From assembly GCF_905147045.1 (NCBI RefSeq), contig NC_065901.1, positions 5,518,001-5,582,000 of the forward strand: 64,000 bases of DNA, read 5' to 3'. Every line of letters begins with the position of its first letter. Within the stretch, counting starts at the first letter, position 1. The notes beneath the pieces were generated by a model. That model was not told where the DNA came from. It saw nothing but the letters and a program-made list of their open reading frames with translations, and did not search any database. This DNA is from Nymphalis io. Lineage: Eukaryota > Arthropoda > Insecta > Lepidoptera > Nymphalidae. The position numbers were made by a program, and so were the translations under genes. Below are positions 39,195 through 50,777 of this stretch, piece by piece.

Positions 39195-40714
39195 AAAAAA
39201 CTCACTTGCCAAATAAAAATAGATTTATTTATAAATAATAACATCGTCAAAATTATTATTTGCTTGCCCTCATTCAATTTATTTGGGACATTGCGCTTTA
39301 AGCATAAGGATTTGGTCAACTTTTACGACCGACAATCTTCCTGACGGAGATCTTCCTCGGGAATACTTTTGTTAGTGGCTAAAAACATAACTTTTGATAG
39401 TGGATGATTCGGATTTTTGTTGTTTTTTATAGTATCAATGAATGCACATAATTAAAACATTCCATTATTCTTATTACACAGGTTGATATTTAGTTACTCC
39501 ATTTGAAACAAGCTAAAAATAAATTTATAAATATTTCACTTTAAATAACGTTATATAAATGATTTTTCTACTCACGTTTAATGTCATATATGTTATCGAC
39601 ATTTTTCTTTGTACGAGTGAAGTGTGAATGTTGATGATTGTTTGACCTTCTAAAGCTATTAACGCACATTTATACCAATCGTGTGGGAGTACATAACGCT
39701 AAAACAATAGGAGTGTTAAATTACTCTCATTATGTTAGTGGTATTTTAATCATAAAGAACATGGCGCCTTAGTAGAAGGTCACTTAAAATTTTGTAATAT
39801 TAAAAAATATTCTATATAATATAATCAGACATTGCTTTACTGATAGACTATACCTAAAGCCTACACAAAACTTGAAATATAAAGTCTCTTTATAATGCAT
39901 GATTTTGTGAAATTTTGATTTAAATTAAAGAAAAACCAGTGGAACTAAGTATTTCGTCAAATTTCATCCCGATCTTGTCAATTAAAAAATAAACCGAAAA
40001 ACACATTTTCGTGATAATAATTTGAGTACGTGTTGCCATATATTTTTACATTAATAATTTTTTCTGTTTTATTGTAATCAATAAATGTAATTTTTTTTTT
40101 ACTATGCTCATATACTTTATTTAATTTTAAATTAAATTAACACGCAACTCATTCAATAATTAAATAACAGCGTATTAGTGAATAAAATGGAAGGTATTGT
40201 GCAGTTGCATTCATACTTAATTTATATGACAAGCAAACGTTAGGCTGGCTATTGTGGCCAGTTGGACCGGAGCCATAATGGCCAAATGACCATCGAAATT
40301 CCAGTGATACAGTTAAATGGAACTAAGAATTGACACATTTATTTATATATCAATGTAATTTGTTGAACGTTTTTACTGTCAAGATTTTTTTGCGTTTGTT
40401 TATTTATTTGCGAAAAAAAGAAAATGGTTGTCTTATTCACAAAATGAATGAAACAAACGCGTATCATTAAACGTTAAATACAGAAACGTTGAACAAATGA
40501 TACTTTTACTCATTATGTTTTCATGTGTTAAAAACCCAACCAATCATCATAAGTATTTACATACGTTATCAGGGGTAAAAAAAAGGACATAGGGTACCTA
40601 ACACACGCCCCTCCCCTCACACGCGCCTGGATTTTTTTTTTAATTTTATCCGACACATGCTGTATCTATGTAAGTTTTCTTTTAAGGTTTTATCAAGTAT
40701 GAAATGAAATTTCA

Positions 40715-40795
40715 TATATAAAAATTCAACGATGCTTGCCCGGGCTTGAAGCTGCAATTTCCTGTAACGTTCAGGTGTTCTAAGCACTATGCTTG
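40715..40795 (-). mobile_element. SINE family A head fragment
   Basis: GATGCTTGCCCGGGCTTGAAGC and the following decayed head sequence, read on the minus strand, are all that remains. Confidence 0.45.
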
Positions 40796-41041
40796 GTATT
40801 ACAATATTTGAAGCTACATAATTTATTTTATAAGAAACTCGAAATATTTATGTTTTAAACAAAACTTCTGTAGTAATAGATTGGAATATACTTCTTATAC
40901 TGCTAATTACATAGAGTTGTTAATTCAAACTCAAAGTTCAAACTAAATTTTAACATTTCATAATAAATTTTAGTAAGTTTATATTATACAAATGTCACAC
41001 TTAAATCAAATCGTTTTCTTAATGTCTAATGATTTAATAGT

Positions 41042-41400
41042 AAAAATTTGCTATATACGTATCCTCGAAACCGCATTGCAACACCGTGCTGGAATAAGTC
41101 GCACAAGCCTTTGTCACACTTCCAAAAAATGGAATTCTTTACCAGCTCACGTGTTCCCTTCCTCTTACAACCCAGGTTCCTTCAAACGAGGCGTGAAGAG
41201 GCATCTTGCGGGCCGGCAAGGCGGGGGCAGCTAGTGCAGAACATTCTTCCTGATTGTACTGGCCGTCGTCGCGTTTGTACTTTACTACCACTTACCATCG
41301 GGTGGAGTAGTCATTTGCCTTCCCAACAAATATATAAAAAAAAGTTTCATACTTTCTACGACAAGGCCTTAGCCCATATAACCAGGCTAAGACTTAAAAC
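41042..41400 (+). mobile_element. SINE family A, decayed, split by a LINE
   Basis: The left part (41042-41098) has AAATTTGCTATATACGTATCC and CGTGCTGGAATAAG, matching the middle of the family. The right part (41345-41400) has CGACAAGGCCTTAGCCCAT, matching the tail. The CR1-like LINE end at 41099-41344 sits between. Confidence 0.55.
41099..41344 (+). mobile_element. CR1-like LINE 3' end, inserted in a SINE A copy
   Basis: The plus strand encodes SRTSLCHTSKKWNSLPAHVF, then PSSYNPGSFKRGVKRHLAGR up to a stop, the typical C-terminus of a CR1/Jockey-type ORF2 (WN-LPA-VFP-Y--G-FK--V-RHL-GR). A 3' UTR follows with CCACTTACCATCGGGTGGAG and ends in a short A run. SINE A sequence flanks it on both sides (41042-41098 and 41345-41400), so the LINE entered an existing SINE. 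Confidence 0.75.
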
Positions 41401-41451
41401 AACCTTGTCAGGGATAGTTTTTTTTTGGGGAATAATAAATAATGATTGAAT

Positions 41452-41515
41452 GATAAAAATTTGCTACATGTCTACTAACCCGCATCGGAACAGCGTGGTG
41501 GACTAAGCTAATCTA
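41452..41515 (+). mobile_element. SINE family A middle fragment
   Basis: CTAACCCGCATCGGAACAGC and GTGGTGGACTAAGC match the family. It repeats the same part as 41042-41098, 350 bp away, so two SINE copies or a local duplication are involved. Confidence 0.5.
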
Positions 41516-42238
41516 TTTTTGTTACGAAGGCGCAAATCTTTTTAATAATCTTAATAGAGTGTTATCAATATATTCACTTCCAAAACTTAAATGCAAAACC
41601 GTGGTTACCGATTGGTTGCTAAAATTAGATTGCAATCATACAGAAAACTTACCTCATAACATAATTACTAAGTGCTACGTACATAATTATATATGTAGTA
41701 ATGAAGCCATAGTTCATCGGAGACAAACACATGATCAATTCGGCATATACGAGTACAATTTTACGTTTTAAGCATACATACACTTATATATCCATCACAT
41801 GACTGAACATAAATTCACAATACAATCATTTACAACTTACACACACACATACTGAGGCACAAAATAAAAATGAAACAATAAATGACTTTGTTTGGTTGTA
41901 TTGTTTTTCTTTGTTTTTTTTTTTGGTGTTTTAGCTTTCTTTAAACCATTTTTCAATCAATATTGTAAAATTTATTAACCTTATTGCATTAGGTATATTA
42001 CTATGTTCCAAAAAAAACTGTATTATAAATGAAGTCATAATAATGCTCTTGTTTTTACGTGGAGTGGAGACCTGGTGATTTGTTATACAAACATTCATAT
42101 GCCTAACACGAGCTCTTCATACATTCTAGACTATGAATGTATATCATTTGATACAATTATCATATTTTAATTATTTATGGTATGTTTTTGTGAAGAGAAT
42201 TAACATTATTAATATTATATTATTATTATTCTCCTTAA

Positions 42239-42275
42239 TATGAGAGCAGGCCTTATCCCAACAGTGGGATGGTAA
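42239..42275 (+). mobile_element. Isolated SINE A / LINE tail fragment
   Basis: GCAGGCCTTATCCCAACAGTGGGA is the conserved tail shared by SINE A and RTE elements; without flanking sequence the two cannot be told apart. Confidence 0.4.
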
Positions 42276-43489
42276 AAGTTAACTTTCCTTTATAATATTT
42301 AAAACAGTAAAACCAGTTTAATACAAAACACAATCGCTTTTAGAATATAAAAAGGGTGAAAAGAAACCAATAAAACACTTTTTTCAATGCAATCGCAAAA
42401 TTGCATCTCTAGTCGAGAGCACTCTGTATGCGCCATACAAGTTATGAAGGAAATTCTACGCTGCAGAAAATCTCAATTTGTTGGTTGATGGGCAAAAAAT
42501 CTCTAAGTAAACTAGTATACAAAATGTTTCAATTTCAAATTACTTAGCATGTACGTAATTTGTCAATATTTTTCATTATTTAAGCTATTTTTATTTCTAT
42601 TTATTTATAATAAAAAAATATCAAAAACCATTTAAATATAAAATGCAAACAGTAGATTTCACTTATGAAACAGGTGCTATAATGAGATATTGGAAAAACG
42701 TATGTCAAAAAGTACTAAATATATGGAAGAAAAATAAGGGTTATAGAAAATGTAAGAGGTTATTATTATTTTAATACGATGCACTATTAATTAGATATTT
42801 TGAGTGCTCTTTTCCAAGATAATTGGACGATCCTACACTCACCCAGACACTATTAGACTAAAAACATGGATTTAAGGCCCTAACTTCAAATATATTCCAA
42901 TTTCAAAATTGAATTCTATAATGTTTTATTTTGCAAGACTATATTTTTTGGACTTTTTATTATAATGTAGTGGTAAAAATGGTATGAAGAATTGTATGGA
43001 ACTCTATCATATTCGAAATTGGAAACTTGAAAATTTATATTTAGCCTAGGGATTTACAGGCGATTTAGTAAGATATGAAAGTTTGTATTAGAAAATAAGT
43101 TATATTTATGATAACAACCGCAAAACATTGAAATACATATTTAGTCTCTTATAGAATACCAATAGTTATGAAATATGGATAATACTATCCATAGTAAGTC
43201 ACAGTCGATAAGCTAATTTATTATATCGAAATCTAAATTATATTCTTATTCAAATATATTCTTCATTACATATATTCTTCATTCAAATTGGCTCTTATAA
43301 GCACTTTGAATGGTCAGTTTACAGGAGTAAATTGATTTACAATCAAGCTACTACTTTTCATTTATATTTTTCTCATAGGTAAATAAATATATTAATTTAT
43401 TTATGTTTAATCATTAACTTCTTTGGTAAAAGTAAATGTTTCATGACCATAAATGTGCCTTTGTTTTGATCACGATATAGTTTTCGTCA

Positions 43490-43605
43490 CGATTTCCTTC
43501 ATTGTCGAGCACGAGATTTATTATAAATATAAATCAAGCACATGAGCGTTAAGTGCTTGTTAAAATTCTAATTTTTTGTTAATATTCACGTGACTTATCC
43601 ATTTT
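43490..43605 (-). mobile_element. SINE family A, decayed head half
   Basis: GATTTCCTTCATTGTCGAGCACGAGAT, AATCAAGCACATGA and GTTAATATTCACGTGACTT keep the family order on the minus strand. Confidence 0.5.
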
Positions 43606-43649
43606 TTTAATTCGTATAGGTAAGCAGACTAGCCTTAGGCTAACCTGGC

Positions 43650-43875
43650 CACTTGATGGTAAGTGGTCAACACAACTCATAGACATTGTCATTAGAAGAA
43701 ATATTAACCATGCCACCTTACATCGTCAATGCGCCACTAACCTTGGACACTAACATTTTAATTCCCCTGTGTATTTACACTGGCTCACACACCCTTCAAA
43801 CCGGAACACAATAATACTAAGTATTTGTGTTTAGCGATTGAATATTGCTATGCATAAAGCCCTATCACCAAGTAA
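43650..43875 (-). mobile_element. Family C, decayed copy
   Basis: GGCCACTTGATGGTAAGTGG, GCGCCACTAACCTTGG, CACTGGCTCACACACCC and AAGCCCTATCACCA are in order. Confidence 0.7.
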
Positions 43876-44177
43876 ACCATTGGGCTATTGACACACACTT
43901 TTCTCTCAATTCCTAAGCAGGTATGCAAATATTTAAAAATAATATATTTTATGTAATTATCCTTTACAATATATTTTTTTATGGAAATAATAATCAAGAT
44001 ATCGCTTCATGATAGTATCAGATATATTGTAATATTCAATTAATGTAACATTCATGAGACCATACATTATTAACATTCATGAGTCAATCAATCTATCAAT
44101 CAGGATTTCATTACAGTGTTACAATTTTGCTTATATTAAGCTTGAAACGCTTTTATATAATTATTTTGACCTAACTG

Positions 44178-44515
44178 CGTCGTTGATCTAGTGGCTATAC
44201 ATTCATATTTGCCGGGAGGGCAAATGACTCTACTCCACCAGATGTTAAGTGGTAGTAGAATCCAAACACGACGACGGCCAGTACAGTCGGAAGAATGTTC
44301 TGCACTAGCTGCCCCCACCTTGCCGGCCAGCAAGATAACTCTTCACGCTTCGTTTGAAGGAACCCGGGTTGTAAGGCTAGGTTAGCTAACATAAGCGCAG
44401 TTCCTGAGGTCTTGTGTTCTAATCCCGGCTCAGGATATTAAAATGTTATTGGGTATTCTCTTCCAAATAATTTCACCAGCATCTAAGCCCAGAATCAAGA
44501 ACATTAAAAACATTT
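44178..44515 (+). mobile_element. SINE family B, split by a LINE
   Basis: The A-box half (CGTCGTTGATCTAGTGG) ends at about 44194. From 44386 the head continues with GCAGTTCCTGAGGTC, B box-like TGTTCTAATCCC, and body sequence ATGTTATTGGGTATTCTC. The CR1-like LINE end lies between. Confidence 0.65.
44200..44385 (-). mobile_element. CR1-like LINE 3' end, inserted in a SINE B copy
   Basis: Minus-strand sequence closely related to the copy at 41.1 kb: the FLQT/FKR-V-R-LAGRQGGGS coding end, the TACTGGCCGTCGTCG stretch, and CCACTTAACATCTGGTGGAG. It separates the two halves of a SINE B tRNA-like head (left half to 44194, right half from 44386). GGCTA at both edges may be the target-site duplication. 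Confidence 0.7.
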
Positions 44516-45552
44516 TTATTTAATGGTATGATAATTTTAGTTATTACTAAAGTAAGTTCGAATCGATGTGAAAAATATTAATTTATCATTGATATTTGGT
44601 CAATAAAGGTTATAATTTTACTCTCATTGGCACACTATGAGGACAAAATAATGTGCGGTTACGTTGAAACTGTGGTTGGAATCAATTATTTTGTAATTAA
44701 ATTATTAATAGTTATACGTACTTTAGATATTTAGTTCGATCCAAAAATGAAATCAATATGCAATAATTAACTATTTAAATTTATAATTATTTATTAATAA
44801 TAGATCTTATCAGCCAAAAGTCCTGTGTTTATTGTGTTTTATTTAAACTTCTATTCAAATAATTTTTTTATAATAACAGTAATTATATTTATTTTAAATA
44901 TTCTAAAAAATATAATTATGGTAAGTTTTGCAGATATTTTTGGCTTTGCCAATCAAAAAATATAAATTTTAGTTGAATTACGCGATAAAAGGTTAGGTAT
45001 AATTGATAATAGGTACCTATGGAGTTGGCCTTTATTGATTTTTATGTGAGATAAATAATAATGTAATTGTATTTATTTAAAATACCTAGGTAGCTTAATT
45101 GTTAGAAAGAGTAACTACTGAGTTTACTGGCTCGGTATAAGTTACGTTCCATGTTTCCAAAATATTGATTTTGGTATTTTTAGTTAATGTATCTATTACA
45201 AACAGTTTCGCTAAAACGTTGATTTATGTATGTCAAGAAAATCACTCGCCCAATTAGGCATTTATTAAGTACGTTCAACAAACAAACGAGTAAAATAGAG
45301 GATCTGAAACTTAATCGACGAACTCGCCTTGGTAATGACATAACAGAAGTTAAGATGCCGATTCATGAAAGATGGGCAAGCATCCAAGAGCTGATTTTAT
45401 AGCAAGAATATATATGGTTTGAGTATTGCGTATCTGAGATAGTCATTTTCAAAATTTTGTTTGTTGTAGAATCTTATATATAGAAATGAAAACATGTACC
45501 TCTTAAGTCTAACAAGTATATTATAAAGTACCATTTCAATACAAGTTTTTTT

Positions 45553-45850
45553 GGAGCAGTTCAGAGTTCGAAAGTTTGCAGTGTCAGTTTGTCGTTCCTC
45601 ACCATGGTTTCCTTCAGTAAAGCACGAGATGAATTATCACAAATTATGCACATGAAAATTCAGTGGTGCGCTTACCTGGGTTTGAACCCACGATCATCGG
45701 TTAAGATTCACGCGTTCTTGCCACTGGGCCATCTCAGCTGTATCTCTCTTAGATCGTGTCGAATTGACACCTCATCGGATTAACAGAGTTAGGAAAAATA
45801 GAGTACACCTATTCGTACACACACTTACGTGTTGAAATATCTGCCCTTTT
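45553..45850 (+). mobile_element. SINE family B body, split by SINE A
   Basis: The right part (from 45742) has CGTGTCGAATTGACACCTCATCGGAT and TACACACACTTACGTG, matching the 3' half of family B. The left part (45553-45598) is a weaker match to the middle of the family. SINE A lies between. Confidence 0.5.
45599..45741 (-). mobile_element. SINE family A, truncated, inside a SINE B copy
   Basis: Only the head half is present (B box GGGTTTGAACCC at about 45678-45690, A box before CATCTCAGC). SINE B sequence appears on both sides (45553-45598 and 45742-45850), so this looks like a nested insertion. Confidence 0.65.
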
Positions 45851-48800
45851 AGTTGCCTTTCAAAAGTTTTTGTTTTTCAGCCTTTATATTTAATCTTTGA
45901 GATTAGCAACCGTGGCCAAAATCATTCAGCACTTATATAATTACAATAAATGTTTATGAAATTTTATTTTGTATAAATTATAGTAATTGCCTTTACAAGT
46001 TTTCATATGAATATTTCATAATTCAAGCTTAGAAACTCAGTTATCGAATTATTTTCGTCACGATACATTAGTTCAAACGAAAATTTTACGAATTTTAATT
46101 TCAAGGAAATACTAATATAAATGTAAAACTAAATTTAAAAACGCGTGTTGTATGTTTTAATAATATTGAATTATTTGTAAGTTCTTCGAATAATGTTATC
46201 TGTATCATATTTATTTACCTGTATCTTAAAATGAAATTGCCAATTAAGATTAGAAAAACTATAATATATGAACAATGAACTTAAGAAGGAAGGTGGTTAA
46301 ACTAGCTTAAGAATTCAATTTAGTGCAATCCACTAATATTTTTAATAAAATGTTTTTTTGAATTTTAATTATTACTAAGGGATATTTAACACTAAAAAAC
46401 TATTTGTTTATTAGATCAACACAAGATTGAGCGGACCAGCTCGGAAGTTATAATTTTTTAAGCTAGTCAGCAGACTAGCGAGCTGCATGGTTTAACCATA
46501 ACCTATAATAAAATTATAGTTAAACTCGCTATCTTAATAGTTTTAAATAACATATTAAGTAAACTAGTTTTATCCTGAGATCCGAAAGGATATTTAAAGC
46601 GTCTAAATAGCTTTAACTCTATATCCAAAGTTAGACTAACGACATCGCAGGAAATTTATTCTCTGTACAAAATTCCACATATACGACATTGTGCGACGCA
46701 ATATTAATATATCAAATCATAACAAACTAAAAACGTGCGTGCTATTTCGTTCTGTTGACACGACCGAGGAAAATGTAATTTAATTAGTAACTCGAAAAGG
46801 TAATGCCTGTAGTTAGAAATAATATAAAAATTATATTTGCAATAAGCCTTGTTACAATCTTTTAATTAAGATGTATTTATTCCGAACAAAACTTATAATG
46901 TTAGCTAGGGTTATTTTATTAATTTAACTATTATTGGTGTTGTTAAAATTATATAATTAGTATGGGATTTGAAGTGAAGATTAGATATTATATAACAAAC
47001 CTTATTACTATTTTATTTATATTAAGATATTATAACAAAAATTGTAAGTCATAGCTTGTAGCTTAACAGTAACAGTAACAGCCTGTAAATGTCCCACTGC
47101 TGGGCTAAGGCCTCCTCTCCCTTTTTGAGGAGAAGGTTTGGAGCTTATTCCACCACGCTGCTCCAGTGCGGGTTGGTGGAATACACATGTGGCAGAATTT
47201 CGATGAAATTAGACACATGCAGGTTTCCTCACGATGTTTTCCTTCACCGAAAAGCACGAGATGAATTATAAACAGAAATTAAGCACATGTAAATTCAGAG
47301 GTGCTTGCCCGGGTTTGAACCCACGTTCAAACGTTTTGTAGCTTAAGTTAGGTGATAAAAATTTTACTTCCTATTATGTAAGCTAAAACTCTCAGTCTAA
47401 GCTAAAAAAAGATCTTAGCATCAAAATCAGCTAATCAACTTTTGATATCACCAACAATATAAAACACACACACACTATCAGTATTAAAAATATTACAGGA
47501 ATAATTACATCAAGCATAACTAAGAACATTTTTATAAAACGCTAAAAGTTCTGACATCAGATATAATGATGATGAATAATATAATTCATGAAATGGCACA
47601 GTATTGCAAGTACACAGGTCGATGTCCACCTTAAAAATGTCTCAGTGATGTGTTTGCAAATTTTTTTTTATAGTTTAGAAGGATATATTATATACTTCTC
47701 GACTCTAAATAAGGTTGGTTAGAACTCCATCTGCCAACATTTTGTTTTCAACTGTACATGATATAAACCGATTTCAAACAAGATATGAGTTTTATTGGAA
47801 CAAGCTATATTTTCTTGATGAAATCAAGTCCTAATAACTGTACGTGCCTAGAAACAATGAACCGCAGCTTATTTCATTTCAAAGAGAAATGTAAGATCCT
47901 TTTTACCTAAAGCAAAAACGGGTCACCACTTCGTTTATAAAATGTATTTCACAGTCATTTTGTTATAAGAAAGGTCACAAATACTTCAATCAAATTTCGT
48001 ATTGGATATATTTGTAATAACAATCTGACTTATTAAATTGTATCTTTGTTCGTTTTGAAACTGTTCTGTTGATAGAGTTTTCGTTCAATATTCAAGACAT
48101 TACACGAATATAATATTATTCAGCAATAAAGTGTTAAAGAATTATAGAACGTAAATCTACAAACAATTTTTAATATAATTACGTAAGTTGTTCCAAAAAC
48201 TACCAACAGCCATAAATGCAAGTAATTTGTGATAATTATGTTGATAATACTTTTACTTTGAAACATTATACCGATTCATACTTTACCGATAGTAAATCAT
48301 AAAGTTACCTACATCTATCGTAGAACACTTTGTTTCTCCTAGGGATGATAAATGATTGGATTACGCGGTGCAGAATAATCTACACTATCATGACTATAAT
48401 AGTATTGTTCCTATTCAACACCATTAAGCATTTTAGCATGCTAATGTAATGCTTATATAATCATAATTTGTATTTTTTTTTATTGTTAAAACGTTTACTC
48501 AAATTATAATATGTTCCTAAAATTATTTTGCCTGAGATTGAGAGGATATAATATTGAAATTTCAGAAGCGAAATTATTAAACAGATACCCGTTGGAATTT
48601 CAGGATACCCACAATGTTGACCGCTTAAATTTGAGCAAAATAGTACGCTTTATTCTTTATATTTATGGTTATTAAATATGAAAACGATGTTAATAAAAAA
48701 TAAATTATAAAAAAACGGTATTACCTATTTCAATAAACACAGTCTTCATCGAATATTTCAATTCTAATAAACAGCAATTTTTTATAAGTACTTGATGCAA

Positions 48801-49440
48801 TTGCAACAAATAACGCCTGAAAACGGCATTTGAACGGTATCTAAATGTTTACTTAACAGCCTTTAAGTGCAATCTAACTGTTGATCTAAGTGCATTGAAT
48901 GGATCTATGTCCATTGTGAAACGGGCATCTAAATGGTTGTGTAGTGCTGTGTATAACTTGATGGGCTCCCTATGTATGACAAAACGCTTTCTTCAGCATG
49001 GTTCGCATGTAACGAAATTATCGTGATGATGAATACGCCGAAATCAATTAATAATATCTCAGCATTCAAGCTATGTGACATTTTTCAGCGATGAATTGTT
49101 TTTTTTTATGTGTATTGAAAACGATTTGTTTTGTGAAAAGCAAGTTTGTGAGCTTTATGTAGGGACGTGGTAAAAATAGTCTTAACGAGGCTACAGGGAC
49201 GTCACATTCGCCAACTAACAATCAATTTGTGATCAATCCACAAATGTCACCCGATTTTCGACTGTACAAACTGACATTATTCTGATATTGGAACTTGAAA
49301 ACTTAACCTTTTTTTGGAACTACTACTATCTATTTCTAATTATAAAAGGTAATAACTATAAGATAGAATCATGCATGTACTACTTCTAAACAGTCATATA
49401 TATATATTTTTTTATTTTTATGTTTAGGTGAGAGGTATTT
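45851..49440. other. AT-rich non-coding apart from one SINE
   Basis: I looked on the minus strand for further channel exons (S1 to S6, calmodulin-binding domain) and found none. Confidence 0.45.
47067..47335 (-). mobile_element. SINE family A, 5'-truncated, with perfect target-site duplication
   Basis: The tail at the left carries repeated CAGTAA units. The copy stops in the B box at 47325, so the A-box end is missing, and is followed by ten unrelated bases. TTGTAGCTTAA is repeated exactly at 47056-47066 and 47336-47346. Truncation at the head is what incomplete reverse transcription gives. Confidence 0.9.
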
Positions 49441-49447
49441 TTAATTA

Positions 49448-49657
49448 TTAAAAAGTTAAATATTCTTTTTTATAATTCATATAAGAGTAGAAATATGAGA
49501 GATTGTACAGTCGAATGCGACGGTGTTGGTGCAAAATGCAGTATAACGAGCGCACCGTTCGAACGTAGTTGACCGTGTCTCCTGTGGCTTCAGTGAAAGC
49601 GCGCCTTAGTCGTGCCCGGCGAGTCTGCGACAGGGTTTGTGGACAGAGGAGCAGCCC
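49448..49657 (-). CDS. Possible alternative or cryptic exon, GC-rich
   Basis: A patch far richer in GC than its surroundings (most marked at about 49505-49665) lies 1.1 kb downstream of the SK-like exon on the same strand. It is preceded by a strong acceptor: a pyrimidine-rich run ending TTTTCAACCTGCAG at 49658-49671. Joined in phase 0 to the upstream exon, the only open frame starts GLLLCPQTLSQTRRARLRR and runs 69 codons to a stop at 49448; the other two frames close within about 35 codons. I do not recognise the peptide; it is Arg-rich with no membrane segment and does not look like the next expected part of an SK channel. If used, it would truncate the channel before its first helix. A GTAAGT at about 49741-49746 on the same strand could instead be the donor of a mini-intron of about 90 bases from another small transcript. 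It could also be non-coding. Confidence 0.35.
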   Translation of the reverse strand, partial: GLLLCPQTLSQTRRARLRRAFTEATGDTVNYVRTVRSLYCILHQHRRIRLYNLSYFYSYMNYKKEYLTF

Positions 49658-49671
49658 CTGCAGGTTGAAAA

Positions 49672-50768
49672 CAGAAATCAAATCAAACATACAAAATTTG
49701 ATTTGATTTGAATGGAACCTCTCAAGACCCTTACACAGCACTTACACGCCGGACTAAACAAATCTGTAACAGCGTTATATCGATAGCTTAACGATAATGC
49801 ACCAATAGCGTTACTCCTAAATGGATTAATTTGATACAAACTATTGCAAGATGTGAAATTAAATGTGTGTAATAGTATCTATGTATATACGAATATGGCG
49901 CTTGAAATGTTTATAATGTTGAAATGTCAGATTGTTACTAGGTGCTTTAGGACAAGTTAAATTGCCGTGACTTGCCAAATACAAGCCTTACGTATATATT
50001 ACGTACCTTCTTTGCACCGCCATTCAAATAAAGATTTCTTCACACTGATTTTAATCAAACGATCTTAAGCTGTTCATTAATTGCGTTTTCATGATAAATT
50101 TTTTCCTATAGAAAACTGATCTTTTCGTAAGATTAATAATAATTTTAAACAAAATTTTTGAATAAAAAAAATTCGATATATTTTTTATTTATTTTTTTGT
50201 ACAAAGAAATCCTTACAAGCGATATCATATAAAAACGTTTTGCTTAACTTTATTTAAGTAAAGCCGTTTAAGCAATTATACAGCTGTTGTTCCAGCAATT
50301 CACTTAGTGATCTAATGAAATAGCCTCTTTGCAGTGCTGGCTTGCGTGTTCAGCGATTATATTTTTCACAGAGGTCGAATAAAAAAAAATTCGGTACCTT
50401 AATTTTTATGTTCATCAGACCGAGAATGTTATTTCCTTTAACGTTCCTTGTGTTTTCTTAATTTTTTAATTAATGTTTTTTTTAATGTATAATTACGGAC
50501 AAATGGCAAGTAAGTATAAGTATATTGTTCAAGGACATTTATTTATAATTTCAAATGCGACAAGCGTTATATAGTGATACGATAATTATTATTTTTATTT
50601 CTTATAATTATTAAATGTATTAAATATCATATATTTTTTTAAATATTTCAAGTGTTTTGTGTTATATTCGTGTAAATTGTAATAAAGTATTTACGCATGA
50701 TATTCATATAATTTTATTGTCAGACATTGAATCACTTACTCCATGTGGCGCCATCTCTTAGCAGCTTG
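49672..50768 (-). other. Intron following the SK-like exon
   Basis: AT-rich with no open frames of note, apart from a GTAAGT near 49741 that could be a donor. If the exon at 49.5 kb is not used, the intron continues to the left edge of the window. Confidence 0.5.
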
Positions 50769-50777
50769 TCTTACCTG
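50769..50777 (-). promoter_or_regulatory. 5' splice donor of the SK-like exon
   Basis: CAG|GTAAGA on the minus strand matches the donor consensus and cuts after the codon for Gln 246 (phase 0). Reading past it soon meets a stop codon, which supports splicing here. Confidence 0.75.

Noticed and set aside
47463..47476. CA repeat as a notable element
   Set aside because: Only about six units; common by chance.
50736..50774. Stop at 50736 as the true end of the SK-like protein
   Set aside because: A consensus GTAAGA donor precedes it, and MRPFKQ looks like a family-conserved exon end.
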